Notes: generated by a model from the sequence alone, not told the origin. A stretch of 64,000 nt of DNA from Chionoecetes opilio (GCA_016584305.1 JACEEZ010005964.1:30905-94904), one strand, 5' to 3'. Shown: positions 11,640-24,060, counted from the first letter of the stretch. Numbers and translations are program-made.

Positions 11640-11830
11640 CGACTGGCACGATTCCTCGACGAGTCGACTCTGAAGAGAGACGAAGACTCCTGCCCTCACG
11701 ACCGTTTCGTGATGTTCGGCAAGACCGCGGAACAAGACAATCGTGGCGGCGGAGCTAGGAGTCTTCAAAATTGGAAAATTATAACTGATTTTCACTGGAC
11801 AAGCCAACGCAGTGTTTGGGAACGTATCAA
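11640..11830 (+). repeat. Upstream part of SGNH/THAP repeat family
   Basis: This stretch, including GACCGCGGAACAAGACAATC and GGAGCTAGGAGTCTTC, reappears in reverse complement at about 56600-56745. It therefore belongs to the same larger repeat as the flanking segments. Confidence 0.65.
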
Positions 11831-12119
11831 TAGAAATTGAGGAAATGTGTTTGCAAAAATACTAATAACGGACCGTTTACTCACACCTAAAACACGGAGT
11901 GTTATGAACTTGGGTGCACCATGGCTACATATCACTGTACTCATATTATTTTAGCGAGAAAGGCACAAGAATGAAATTATATGCTTTTTTGGAGGCAAAA
12001 TATAACAACACGGCGGAACGCGCTGTGATTGTGTTGTGAAGTAGTAAGCGAACTAGATCTCGACGAGATACAGTGATGGATTGTTTTGGCTCAAGCAGAC
12101 AGCAGTACATACTATGCAT

Positions 12120-12318
12120 TCAACATGTATCAGACAAAAGAACATTAGGCTTTGTTGTGTACATGTGCAAAAACCAACAAGTAAAAACATGCCACGAGAA
12201 TGTGTCATAACTATGCCTAAAGACAAGAAAAAGAGGAAACAGTGGTGGATGTCTGCAAAGCGTGATTTCTCGATGAAGGAAAATTCATACTATTGCTGTG
12301 AAGACCATTTTGATGTAT
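12120..12318 (+). CDS. THAP zinc-finger exon, copy 2
   Basis: The 3' two thirds are identical to the THAP exon at 5582-5779 (MPKDKKKRKQWWMSAKRDF through CCEDHFD). The N-terminal cysteine part is damaged by indels and reads in another frame, so the initial C-x-C pair is not intact here. A GTATGTATG splice-donor-like site follows. Same interpretation as copy 1: DNA-binding exon of a mobile-element protein, probably non-functional in this copy. Confidence 0.55.
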
Positions 12319-12791
12319 GTATGTACTTGTGCATGGATAAGTAACTTGCAAATTATATGTAGCTGTGGGGCTTTAGCTGAGCTGTGATAAGTTGCGGGAG
12401 TAGTATGCAGTATGCAGGCTTTTGAGGTAGGGATGAGACAGGCTGGTTTTTCATGTTAAGTATACACACGCAGTGAGTTACGTAAATTCTAGAGTCCTTT
12501 CCCGCCCTAATTAGAGTGTTTTTTTCCTCCAGACCTTCACAGATCCCTTCAGATACCTCTAAACTGTATTATAAAGTGGGGGGAGATGCCCCCTTCACCC
12601 CCCTCCCCTCCTTAACGACCCCCATGGACCCCTCAAAATATAATATGTTTATGTTACTAATCTAACCTCACTATAACCTAACCTAACCTTATCTCAATAA
12701 TAACCTCATAGCGAGACCCCCATAAAAAAATAATTACTAACCTAACCTTGTAAAATTATAGTTTTATTTTACTAACCTAACTAACCTTACT

Positions 12792-13372
12792 AACTTGCAT
12801 TACCCCTACTACTGCAAGATGACCAGTAATCCTCCTTCAAGTGATGTAGTAGGTATTCACTGTGTTTGTGAATATGTAAGTTGTAGTTTATAAGGAAAAA
12901 GTGGATAGACAGAGATAAGTGGCCCGTGACACCAGACAAGTGATGACTTCTGGGATCGGCATTCCTTATAGGGAGCTTAAATGAACCTGCAATGACATGT
13001 ACAGCTAGACAGATAGACGAACTCAGAGGAACAGGTAGAAATGTATGGTTAGTAAAGGTTGTAGTGGTGAGTAGAGTGACGAAGGGTGTATGTTTTGCTT
13101 ATGTGGGGAAAGAAAGCCATACATTTCTACCTGTTCCTCTATGAGTTCGTCTATCTGTCTAGCTTACATGTCATTGCAGGTTCATTTAAGCTCCCTATAA
13201 GGAATGCCGATCCCAAAGTCATCACTTTCAGGTGTCACGGGCCACTTATCTCTGTCTATCCACTTTTTCCTTATAAACTACAACTTACATATTCACAAAC
13301 ACAGTGAATACCTACTACATCACTTGAAGGAGGATTACTGGTCATCTTGCGGTAGTAGGAGTAATGCAAGTT
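12792..13372. mobile_element. Foldback (hairpin) element, copy 2
   Basis: Arms 12792-13048 and 13117-13372 with a 68 bp loop. Sequence and boundaries match 6253-6833. Confidence 0.9.
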
Positions 13373-14356
13373 GGTGTATTAGTAGGTAGTACATATAGTA
13401 GCGGCCGCTTCATACAGCTGTTTTGCTCTGTTGTCTTCGCTAGTGACGTTACAACATGGCGCCAGTCGTTTTAGAGCGTATAAATTTTCCTGTACTTAAA
13501 TTGGCTGTATCATCAAAAATACTGTTGACATTGAAAAATCAACATCACTGCCCAACTATATGAGGCTTGAAGATGTCAGGTCAAAATTCTTACCCTCAAG
13601 TAGAGTAAACGGGTCCATTATTGCGTATTTTTGTTGTTCCAGAATTTAAAATAGCTTCGATATGACGTAGCTTTGTTTAAGGTCAAGCCAACGCCGTGTG
13701 TTTGGACACGTATTTGTAGGATTTAATTATTTTGTTTTTAAAAATTCCGGAAAACAATTGGTGGAAAAAAAATTTTCGTGTTGTTATTTTCAGAAATGAC
13801 ATATCTTCGTATGCACGTAGCTTTTAACACGCCTGAGACCTTTAAACCTACGTATGTTTGTAGGTAAGTATGATGAGAAATTGAAATAATTATAATGAGA
13901 AAAGAAAATATAATATTTTGAAATTATTTTTGTTGTGTTTTACGAGAATTATTTCTTTAGGGGTTTACTTAACTGTTTAAGTCACCAGGCGTGCAAATAA
14001 ACTGCTTAAGCATACGTAAAATTTGTAGCCACAGTATCAGTCAGACAATAATAGTTTGATATAGGCAAAATGCGAATTTTTTTACTACTGCCGCCAGCAA
14101 TTATAGTTGTGAACTAGACTACGTTACAGCAATATCAGTAAACGTAATTATTGAACAAATTTGTAATTAATTTGGAGTCTTCCAATGACCTAACGTTCCC
14201 TTCGACACTCTTAATTTTTTTTTTAACGGAGAACTTCCTCGGCCATTAACTCAAGGTACTCGGTATGTGCAGTTAGACACCATTAAAGCCCCATTTCGAT
14301 TTGCATATAAATGTGATAAAGTTGATATTTTATTTGTACAAAGTGTCGGCCTCTTC

Positions 14357-14367
14357 TTGTCCAGTGA
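14357..14367 (+). repeat. Target site duplication, left copy
   Basis: TTGTCCAGTGA, repeated exactly at 20989-20999 on the other side of the LINE. Confidence 0.85.
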
Positions 14368-15299
14368 CCCCGCTGGGGGGAGTCCCTTGTCGTGGTGGCG
14401 GGCTTGAAGCGTGGTCGATGGCGCCACCTACTCTGGCGGCCTGCTTGCCATTGTTTGGGGTTCGGTGGCCGTCGGCCTCGTGGACCAAGCAAGCGCCCCC
14501 CCTTCGTCACTGGGAGGTGAGCCTTCCGGTGATGTCGCCTTTATCTTCTCCCCCCTTTCTCTCCTTTCTTAGGGCGATTCTAGGCCCGGTGAGACTCTTC
14601 TCTTCCGTCTCACGCTCTTCTTCCTTTTAACTTCACACTCCGCTCCCCACGTGTTTTGCCTTTCGGGGCGTCCCGTATATTCCCCACGCGCCCCTCTATC
14701 TGGGATTTTGAGTCCACCGTGGGGCGGGTTTTGTAGTTCCCTTCGGTGGGCAACACGCTCCTTTGGTAGGGGGTTGGGGTAGAACGGGAGGTCCAGTGTG
14801 GCCCGCGGGATCAATCGGCTGGTCATGCGTTGGCTAGGGCCGGGTTTGGAGGTTGCCTGGTGGGCACCGCACGTCCTGCAGCTGCCACAAAACACCAGAC
14901 AACCGAAGCGTAACTTCCCCGCAAACCCCTGGAGCTTTTGGGGTGAGGTCCTTCCCCAACAGACAGCTTCCCCTCTTTGGGGCTCCGTGGTGGGTGGGGG
15001 CGTGGGGAAGTGAAGTAATACGTTTTTTTGAATTAAGCAATACTTTACCCCGGCATGCCCTCCTCTCCCTGACTCCGATTGTCCTCGACATCTCCCATTG
15101 GATCCTCTCACATTGCCACTCTGGCGCCTTTCCAGGCCCGACGGGGCACGAAGGGGGCAGCGCCCCTTCCTCCTCAGCTTCCCGGTCCTGGCGGTTCCCG
15201 CATAAAGGGACGCAGACAGGGATTGAGAGACAAGCCTGGCCCTGGGGGCACTTCTACGTTGGACACCTTGCTTCTGTCCAACGTGTCCCAGGCCTTGTT

Positions 15300-17026
15300 T
15301 TAAACAGAGCATTACATGATATTTTAAAGGTTTATGGTGTGGTTCGCCGCATCCGTCTTATTTATATGACAATGGACAATCAAATAGGTGCTACAAAACA
15401 TTTTGCTGCAGATGATGCATCCTCTGCTTATGAGGAAGCCACAAAGAGAATTGGGGGCGAGACATTACAGAGCGAATCATTCGCTCTGTAAATGTTGGAG
15501 ACGGGCCCTGTGACACATCCCCAACACTTTTGAGGAAACTACGACATCTACATCCAACCTGTCCGCCACAGCCCTACCCCTTCTTGGTACTGGTTTATTA
15601 TAAGGAAAGTGGTGGCAACTTTTTCCTTGCGGCGCGGAAATTTGGAGAAAGAAATTGGAATGATCCCGGAAGGGCCACCTGAAAAGGTAGGGCAGGGGGT
15701 TCAAAATCCGAGCCAAGGACCTTACTCAGGCTGGGATGCTCTTCCACATGCCCATCACCGATGACAGCATTTTTGATACCATCAAACCTCATCCAAAATT
15801 TAATACCAGCAAAGGCGTAGTCTCAACTACGACCTTTTTGAGTTTTTCGGAGGCAGAATACTAAAATTTTCCCGGAAAGAGTTCAACAGGTCTAAAAGGT
15901 CAGAGGAAGCAAAACATGATCATTATAACTTTCTACGGATCAAGTCTCCCCGATTCCATCGGGATCGGTCCTCAGTTCTCTAAAGATAAAAGCCTTTATC
16001 GACCGCCCTAATGCATGCTATGATGCTACAGCTTTCGGCACGGCAAAAAATTTTGTAAATCCCCTCCTCGCTGTGGTCGATGCTCGGCGTTGGGTTCCCA
16101 TGCCACAGCTGACTGTACGTAAACTCCCTACTGCTTCCACTGCCGTGTTGATCACCCACCGAGTTCCCGACAGTGTGGGACTTACAAATTAGAAGAAGAC
16201 ATCCTTTATTTGCCCAACTCCCAATTTATCAGTCTTGGGAGCGCCAGAAGAAAATTTTCCCACAGACAAGCAGGCGGGAAAGGAAGCAGGACCTACGCAT
16301 CCGCGATGGCTGCTGCTTCTTCTAAGACTCCTAATCAGCCTGCTGCAGTTCCACCACCACATTCTCTTATACCTAATCCATCCATCCAAATGAAGAATAA
16401 GTTTTCGCTATTGACCTGCGACTCTGTGGAGTCTGCTGACTCTTCCCATAATGAGCCTCCAACCACCTCTCGTGTAGTGCATGCCGCACACGGGAAATAT
16501 GACATTAGTGACTCCTCCTCTAGGAGGCTCCCAAAAACCCATCCTCATAAGGAGTCTCAGAAGCGAACTCGCAGTTCCAATGAGTCCTTAGTCAGTGGGC
16601 GTCCCTCCGGCTAAAATCTCAATTGCTGAGCAGGAGGGGATGGACTTGCGTAAAGATCCCACACCTACTGATAGGTGTGGGAGTACTGACGTTACTCCTA
16701 ATATCACTGCCCCTGTTACCACCCCTGCAGCGGCTAGCGAAACAGCTCTACATCACGCTGATGGCGAAGGTGTCTCACAACCTATGGACACACAAGTAGT
16801 TGATAGCCATGCTGATAAGCAATCTTCAAGACCCTCGTCGGGAGCTATCAGTAAACCTAGAAGTGGTAAATCTTCTGTCAGTAAATCGGCATCTTTGGTG
16901 GGACATACGGTCTCTACTACTGCCGCGGGTCCTCGTATGAGAACCCCAATTTCACCACCGGATCTACACAAACGCCAATCAACATCTGAAAAAGTAATGA
17001 AAAGTAGTCTACCATCTTCTACATAA
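15300..17026 (+). pseudogene. LINE ORF1 (gag-like, RRM plus zinc knuckles)
   Basis: ORF1 protein binds element RNA. Seen here: an RRM-like strand/helix pattern near 15330-15480 (VYGVVRRIRLIYM then SSAYEEATKRIGG), then a frame-broken middle, then cysteine-histidine knuckles at about 16060-16180 (CGRCSALGSHATADC and CFHCRVDHPPSSRQC). A Ser/Pro/Thr-rich tail follows, ending in a stop at about 17024-17026. At least three frame changes occur between 15490 and 16200. The true start is not determinable, since the 14.6-15.3 kb leader has competing frames on both strands. It overlaps or abuts ORF2. Confidence 0.65.
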
Positions 17027-17039
17027 CACAAAAACGATG

Positions 17040-20000
17040 TTAGGCTTTCAAATAGCGCAGCGTCTACAAGCCGTAAGGCTTCTACTGCATCATCTTCACG
17101 CACGAAATAACATCTTCAATCCTCCAATGGAATATTCGTGGATTACGTGCAAACTGGGAAGAACTAGTCCTCATCAACGAGTTAGACCCAGTAATTCTAT
17201 GTTTACAAGAAACAATGATAGGGCAGGGAAGGTGTCTCTGCCCGACAGGTTTTATACCTGTCCACACACCACCTCCAGCAGGTGGTGGCTTTAGTGGTGG
17301 TTGTGGCCTTACCATCGCCCGGGGATGTCCCCTTAACTGTCATCCCGCTGCAATCACCCTTGCGGGCTGTAGCAGGTCGTATCCATCTGCACAAGACCTA
17401 CCTGTCTGCTCATATATCTACCTCCAAATGACGACAAAACCTCTCCAAGATCTTGAAATCTTATCCGCCAGCTTCCCTTTCCATTTTTCTCCTTGGAGAC
17501 ATCAAGGGGCGGCTTTTTCTGTGGGGAGATTCCACCAGAAATCGTCGCGGTGATTCTCTCGTAACTCTTAAAAATGGCAACAACCTAAAATAAAACACAG
17601 GAGAACCTACACATTTCCTTCGCAGACGGGAAAAATTGACTGCTATTGACCTATCACTCTACAGTCCACAGGTCCCCCTCGACTTCTCATGGAGGTGGCC
17701 GATTCTCTTAGAGGAAGTGACCATTATCCCATACTCTAAAGCAGTGTCATCTCTGCCCTTCCCGATGTCTCCCAAAAATGGTGCCTCTCTCGTGAAGACT
17801 GGGAGGCTTTCAAAAGGCTTGTGTTTTTTAACATCATATAGATGACTTTCAGACATGATGAGTTTACTTTGTGTCTCGAATCCATTTTGCACCCTCGCTG
17901 AGCATCCCCCGCACCTCTGGTTTCTTTCTTTTCGCCGGCCTGTTCCGTGGTGGAATCAGGACTGAAACGGCAGCGAGGAGTCACTCCCCCGTGCTGAGGC
18001 GCAATACTATCGCGGCCAAACTTCAGTAGATCTAAAAATATCTTTTCACAGATCAAGAGCTAGATACCGTGGGGGTATGAAAGGGGCTCGTAAACTCCTC
18101 TTGGGGGGCTTATATAAGTACAATCTGTGCATCTACCCCGGTGTCCAAGGTTTGGCAAAGAGTGAGAAAAATGAGGGAAATTTAACCATCCCCCCTCCAG
18201 TTCTATCGATTAAGGGTGACCTTATGGCAGATCCCTTGACTGTAGCAGGGGAATTTGCTTCCCATTTTGTGTCAGTGGCGCAGACAGACCTTGCGTCTCC
18301 AGTGCTAGGGAAAGACTGCGACAGGAACAGAGAGGCATAGATTTTTTTATCTAGAGGCGGGGAATCTTCAATGTTCTTTTTTTCACCTCGTGAGCTTTGT
18401 CAAGCCATGAAGGTTTGCGCTGACACTTCCCCAGGGCCCAAAATGAATACCATATGCGATGCTCTGTCATCTAAGAGATGAGGCTCTAGATTTCTTGTTG
18501 AGCATCTATAATAGAATATGGATTGAAGGAACCTTCCCAAGTAGCTGGGGTCTGGCGTGGTGATCCCGATCCCCAAGCCTGGAAGGACCACTCACTACCG
18601 ACGAATTTCTGCCCCATATCCCTAACTTCATGTGTGTGTAAGTTATTCGAAAAATGGTAAATAGTCGACTTATATTGTTTTTTGGAACGGGAACACTTTT
18701 TCCTCCCTTCTCAGTGTGGTTCCGTAAGCATCACTCCACTACGGAAGCGTTTTTTTCCTTAGAGTCATCCGTATGCGGGCATTTGCCTCTCGACAACAAA
18801 AATGTGACCATCTTTTTTTTGACCTTGAGAAGGCTTACGACACAGCTTGGAGACACGGTATTTTTGCAGTCTCTGTATGAGTTTGGACTAAGGGTCGTTT
18901 GCCTGTGTTCCCTCAGAGTTTCCTAGCCACCGGGTTCTTAGAGTTCGAGTTGGTAACATACTGTCTTCTGAACACCTACTTTCATTTGGCATCCCACAAG
19001 GCAGCGTCTTGAGTGTAGCTCTGTTCGCTGTGGCCATCAATGATATTGTTGATGTACTGCCAGAGGGGATTGTTAGTACATTATAACGTGGATGATTTAT
19101 CAATCTCTTTTGCTGCTTTCCAGGATCTCAGTTGCAGAGAGAAACTTCAAATTGCTATAGAAAAAATTTGTGAATGGACGACGAATCGTGGCTTTCGGTT
19201 TTCTCCAGCGAAGGCTGTAGCGGTTCATTTTTGCAGAACCCGTGGGATTCATCCCGACCCAGACCTGTATCTTTACGATAAGAGAATACCATGTAGGGAA
19301 GAGACCCGGTTTTTTTGGACTCATTTTTGGGCAATAGACTGACTTGGGTACCTCACCTTCGTGCTCTCAAGACTGTCTTCGAACCATGGATCTACTGAAA
19401 GTCCCTCGCACACCAGCTGGGGGGCTGATCGCGCTAAACTCCTATATCTACATCGCTCACTTATCCCTTTCGAAGCTTGAATATGGATGTGAAATTTTAC
19501 TCCTCTGCCACACCCACTCGACTGCGGATGTTGGATTTGGTCACACCATGCTGGTGTCCGTCTGGCACCGGGGCGTTCAGGTCATCTCCCATCCCAATCT
19601 ATTAGTGGATGCTGCTGTCCTCCCATTAGATCTTCAACGCCAGTCCCTCATGTTAAGGTGTTGGTATCGCCTCCAACGCCTCCCTGACTCAATAGCTTTT
19701 CCGTGCTGTGTCTTGTGATTTAGGTTTTGCAAATTTACCATGACGAAGAAGCTTACCAAAGCCCCTTGGTTTCCGATTAAAAGCTATTATGGAGATGCTA
19801 TCCTTCCCTGCTTTTAAAGGATCTGCCCGCATAGACCTACAAGAGTCGGGCATGGCTTCTCCCGAAGTGTCCTTCTGCAAAAGCCTTCCGCTCTCAACAG
19901 GGTCTTTACCTCCTCAGGCTGAGCGTGCCCAGTTTTAGACCATTATTGCACACATCAGGGTTCTGTCCCTGTCTTTACTGATGGTTCCAATCAGACGAAG

Positions 20001-20640
20001 AAGTTGGATACGGTGTCGTATTCCCATCGTTTAACAAAGGCGTCAGCATTCCAAGTGTTTTCATCTGTTTTTAACGGCTGAAATAAGTGCTATTTTATAT
20101 GCCTCATGGTATTCTTACTCTTCCGGATGTCTCTTTTACAATTTTTAGTGATGCTTGTAGTGCTCTTCAGTCACTAAAGTAATTTTAACTCTCCCCATCC
20201 GCTCGCTGGGCAATGCCAAACCTGGAATGGCTTTATCTGCTCAAGAGGCGAGGCCGACGGTCAGCTTTTGTTGGGTACCCGGCACATGTAGGTGTTGCCG
20301 GTTTAAAGAGGAAGCTGATGCCTTGGCAAAAGCTGCAGCAGAAGACCAGCTCTATCCATTTTTGCAGTGCCGGCTACGGACCTACGCTCGGGAATCCATA
20401 GATCAGTTTTACAACCAGTTGGCAGGAACGTTGGATTACTATAGGCAAAATAACTACGCACCATACGCCAAAGTATCGAGGACTGGAGCTACTGCGGGCT
20501 CCTCCCGGAGATGGGAGACTGCCTTGGCACGATTGCGTATTGGTCACACTCTATATACACTGGGTTCCTCATGGAGGGGGGCCACCCTCCTTACTGTGAT
20601 GATTGTTTGGTCCCCTTAACTGTGCGGCACTTGCTGGTCG
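17040..20640 (+). pseudogene. LINE ORF2: AP endonuclease, reverse transcriptase, RNase H
   Basis: The endonuclease N-terminus is at 17107-17215 (LQWNIRGLRANWEEL, then LCLQET). Reverse transcriptase motif A lies near 18810-18860 (FDLEKAYDTAW), motif B at about 18988 (GIPQGSVLS), motif C at about 19080-19100 (the YVDD-type box, reading YNVDDLSI with one inserted residue), and thumb-region sequence at 19140-19700. RNase H is at about 19970-20360 (FTDGSN, FCWVPGT, EEADALAKAA). These act in target-primed reverse transcription. Frames switch repeatedly between domains, so no intact polyprotein exists here. How much is read error cannot be told from sequence alone, because this stretch is not visibly homopolymer-expanded. 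Confidence 0.85.
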
Positions 20641-20988
20641 GGGTGTCCTAGTCTTGGGGACCTACGTGAGCATTTTTGTCCCGATGTCGCGGGTCGGACG
20701 GTGCCTACCGTCTCTCCCTGGCATTGGGAGAGAGGTGTTTCTCTCCGGGACACGAAGTCCATACCTTTATTGAGAGGGCTGGCCTTCTCAACAAGTTATG
20801 ATGTTTTTAATATTCACTTATTATTGTTTTTAATGTACTATTGTTCTTTTCTGTATTTTGTTATTTTAAATATTTTTATTCTATCTTAAATTTTTTTTTT
20901 TTTATTTTACTTTTCATGTATCTTATGTAAGCAGGCGTCAATAACCCCGCAGTTGCGGCGCCTTAAAACTATAATATCTATCTATCTA

Positions 20989-20999
20989 TTGTCCAGTGA
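20989..20999 (+). repeat. Target site duplication, right copy
   Basis: TTGTCCAGTGA, directly after the (TATC)n tail. The first one or two T could belong to the tail. Confidence 0.85.
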
Positions 21000-21469
21000 A
21001 CACCATCTGGTCCAAGATCAGCTACGAAAGGGCTGGCACTGAAATGTACAAATGCGTAGCCCGTTAATTCACGTTTTAACGCCCTGTTGACGGCATCTTT
21101 GACCCTGTTGTAATTCATCTGGTCAACCGAGTGTCGCGGTGATTGGTCTGTCAATCTTGGTTCGATCAAACACACGCCAACGTTGCTCCCACAGCTTTCC
21201 TCAATGTCAGTAACGATTGCCCTAATATTAGTGATAATATCTCTGGGGACCGAATCGTCATCTATATCATTCCCCCAGAAACAGGACCGTAAAGTCATTG
21301 ATCCACGCGAGTACCTTTGTTTTTGGCGTGAATCGTTATTAAAGCCATCAGCCCTGCCCCCTGGTGCCCTGAAACAGCGCACCTCCGCCCCATCCACATC
21401 CAGTTGTGAAGGACACAGACTATGTCCCACAACGGCAACTTTGAAGAGCATTCCCTCGGCCATTTGAAT
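20999..21469 (-). pseudogene. SGNH-hydrolase-like domain exon, interrupted by LINE
   Basis: Minus-strand exon. CTCTAACAG just upstream of the ATG-containing start is a good 3' splice site. Block I is VAVVGHSLCPSQL (catalytic Ser), block III is WGNDIDDDS (G-x-N-D), and block V is DGVHW at the C-terminus (Asp and His). So all four SGNH signature residues are visible. Between blocks I and III the frame slips and returns; the other frame there reads LAWINDFTVLFLG, so the slip is an indel pair. The LINE at 14368-20988 cuts the frame within HWT; the continuation is at 14356-14283. SGNH esterase-like domains occur in Ngaro/DIRS and some LINE elements. Here the domain sits in a repeat with copies elsewhere in the window, so a transposon accessory protein is likely. 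Confidence 0.7.
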
Positions 21470-21958
21470 CTGTTAGAGAAAGATAAATGAAAAAAAAATA
21501 GAGGAGATAAATGTTAATTCCATAATTACAAAGAAATGATCTCAGTAAGAAATGTGTATTGTGTGGTGAGTAGTAATTGTTGTTAAGTGATATTTGCTCA
21601 GAACTGAGTAGTTAAAGAATGATGAATTTATTGGTCTGGCCATATGTATTTTCACACTTGGCAATGTATGACCGTAGATTTATAACCTAATTAAAAATTA
21701 TCTGTGTAACACATGTGTATGTTAATGTGTTTTAGCAATTATCCGCAAAAATGGTACAAAGGCTTCATCAGTGATTTTGCGACCCAACTGAATGTCCTCT
21801 AAGGCAGCATATGTGACCGAAGCCGTCCTATAATTATCATGCAAAATATCGTATGATATATATGATAATTACCAGAGAAAGTTACCAGAGAGATAAGAGC
21901 GCAGTGTAATACGTCCTGCCTCGAGCGATGAAGCAGACAGTGACAGAAAGCCTTTGTG
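21470..21958 (-). repeat. Upstream part of SGNH repeat with short conserved exon
   Basis: On the minus strand, about 21835-21735 encodes TYAALEDIQLGRKITDEAF, the same peptide that begins the Ulp1-like gene at 28900. The two copies diverge directly after it. An intron-like stretch then leads to the SGNH exon. Positions 21738-21958 match 28797-29030. The rest is AT-rich. Confidence 0.55.
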
Positions 21959-21962
21959 TTAA

Positions 21963-23109
21963 CAGGGTCGTTCAGTGAAACTTGAAAAATGGCTCCGATC
22001 CCATTGAGATTTTTACACGATAAACTACATTATTATGCAGCATTCCTAGCCAAGTTTGAAGACGATAGGATTCTTACTTTGTTTACATGAATATTTTTTT
22101 ATTAAATTTGGGCGTTTTTTGGCAAATTTTAATTTCTATCTTCTTCCTCATAAATGATCATATATCAATTTGCTTTATACCACTCGATAACACAATCACT
22201 CCTCTACATTTCCATGTATGATTTTAGCTGTCGCAATGAAATTGGATTTTTAGCCATTTTTTTTCATGTCGTACTGAATTTTACCATAGATTTTCTCGTT
22301 ATTAATGTTGTGTGCATTTTGGAGCAATGAACATACGACAAAAACTGCCTATTGCATGCTTCTGTCAAATGCTGCAATCAGATTGGGAATAAGTTAAACC
22401 GTTTTAGAGAAGATAGAAAATATTCACCACTAATGAGGGAAAAAAGTTATGAGCAGTTAAAGTTTATTTGTCATACTGATCTACATTCAGTGAACTAAAC
22501 AGCATTCCAGGCATCTATAATTTGTAATTAGACTAAAAACAACCAATTTAGAGCTTTTGGCACCTGGTCCCTTTTTTAGTAATATATATAAAAGGATATT
22601 ACGCGCCCGAAGGTTTTTAGCATTTTTTTAGTTTTTTTTGATCTCGTAAAAGTATTTGCTATTTGCAAATTTTTACCCAAATAAAAAAAAAATTTGAAAA
22701 ATAGTAAATTACATATGTATTCCTCTTTCCAATATATTATTATTTATTAAATTCGGTACAATAGTGGCGAAGTTATTAGAGGAAAACTGGAAAAAGGCAA
22801 GTTTTTCAGTAGATAGGTCTTCTCCCTCTACTCCCTCACTACTGAGGCCTTGAGACGACCCTCAGACCCTCTTTGTCTCACAAAAAGGGACTGAGAGGTG
22901 CCAGTTTGTCTATGCCAGTGAATATCATGAAAACAAATGTACATATATTTTTCGGGGGGAGGGGGGGTTAGAAAATCAGCAATAACTCTTTCAATTTTTC
23001 TTCTTTCTTTATAATATTTTCTCACAAGCCTGCTCAAGTGTTCAACTAGGCATGGTATTATTTTTGGAATATTTTGATGTTTTTCGGAAATATTCACTGA
23101 ACGCTCCCC
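21963..23109. mobile_element. piggyBac-like non-autonomous element (MITE)
   Basis: A 1147 bp insertion flanked by TTAA at 21959-21962 and 23110-23113. Left end CAGGGTCGTTCAGTGAA, right end (complement) GGGGAGCGTTCAGTGAA, so about 16 bp terminal inverted repeats. The related repeat at 28797-29060 has the undisturbed sequence with a single TTAA at 29031-29034, an empty site. TTAA duplication is the hallmark of the piggyBac superfamily. No transposase is encoded inside. Confidence 0.85.
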
Positions 23110-23113
23110 TTAA

Positions 23114-24060
23114 GCCAAGAAAACCGTTATTCCTATAAGCTGGCAATTAGGCTGCGGAACCGGTAATACATTAATATCTCGGGAACCGTGTGTTATTTCA
23201 CAAAATATTATTGATGAATATAAATGCATTTTTCAACTGGCTTCCCTGTGGTGTAATTTAGAAAAAAATCCATTGAGAAATGATGATTTTAAGTGTGTTT
23301 TTAACTTGAAGAGGTGCCTTTTAACCCCCCCCCCCCCAAATAACCGTTACGCTGTTACAATGAAATAGACTGCGTAACAGGAAATACATTATTATCTAGA
23401 AAACCGTGTTTTATTTCACAAAACGTTATAGATGAATAAAAACTCCATGGAGGGGGGCCTTAACCAAGGGGGGCTGCCCCTGTGGTAAATCGGGAAAAAA
23501 ACATCCATCTAGAAAAATGAATTGCATTGAAAAGCGTAATTAAAAAAGCCTCATTGGGAGAAAGTGCCTTTTAGGCCCAACGTACAGAAAAAAAAACCGA
23601 TAAAAAAAAACTTATAAACTCGAAAAGGGGAAACTCGTGTGTTATTTTGGCACCCCAAACACATTTATAGGATGAATAAAAAAAAAACCCCCCGGCGTTC
23701 AAGGAGGGGGCTGTCCCTTGTTGTTTTGGCAATCAGGAAAAAATTTAAAAATTCACCAGTGGATTTAAAAAATAACCAAATTATGCCGGGTTTTTTGATT
23801 TCATAATAAAATCCTTTGACTGCTTTTCAGTGCAAAATTAATAACATGCCAAAGGAGTAAACCACATTTCACCCAACCAACGTTATAGATGGAATTGAAA
23901 ACCAAAGGAAGCTTTTAAATACGCTTGGTCCTGGATGAAGGGATTTTTTCCCCAGGGCTTGCCCTGTGGTGTATAATAAAAAAAAAACCAATTCCGTTTG
24001 AGTGAAAAATTGATCGTGGTGTAATTTAAAATGTGTGTTTTTGAGGCATGGACAAACGTA
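23114..24060. repeat. Repeat Y, right part, copy 1
   Basis: Collinear with 29040-30060. Internally it repeats ~190 bp units with AAAACCGT, CGTTATAGATGAATAAAAA and TTCCCTGTGGTGTAAT blocks. From about 23430 onward the sequence is homopolymer-expanded and harder to align. Confidence 0.7.

Larger units (their letters stand above)
11840..14356 (+). repeat. Duplicated ~2.75 kb segment, copy 2
   Basis: Counterpart of 5290-7829. It contains the THAP exon, hairpin element and tandem repeat in the same order and ends at the LINE insertion site. Positions 13700-14300 carry more small indels than copy 1. The minus strand at 14283-14356 encodes the continuation of the SGNH frame interrupted by the LINE (RRGRHFVQIKYQ). 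Confidence 0.85.
14368..20988 (+). mobile_element. Full-length LINE (non-LTR retrotransposon) with RNase H
   Basis: A 6.62 kb element between exact 11 bp direct repeats. Order: GC-rich 5' leader starting CCCCGCTG, ORF1 with RRM-like and zinc-knuckle parts, ORF2 with AP endonuclease, reverse transcriptase and RNase H, a ~350 bp 3' UTR, and a (TATC)n tail at about 20975-20988 instead of poly-A. An RNase H domain and a simple-repeat tail point to the I/Nimb/LOA side of the non-LTR tree; I cannot place it further without a tree. Both ORFs carry several frameshifts, some of which may be sequencing error. It interrupts an SGNH-hydrolase frame. Confidence 0.9.

Noticed and set aside
14569..15312. 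A 247-codon minus-strand frame in the LINE leader
   Set aside because: Antisense to the GC-rich LINE 5' region, overlaps competing frames and has no recognisable domain; likely compositional.
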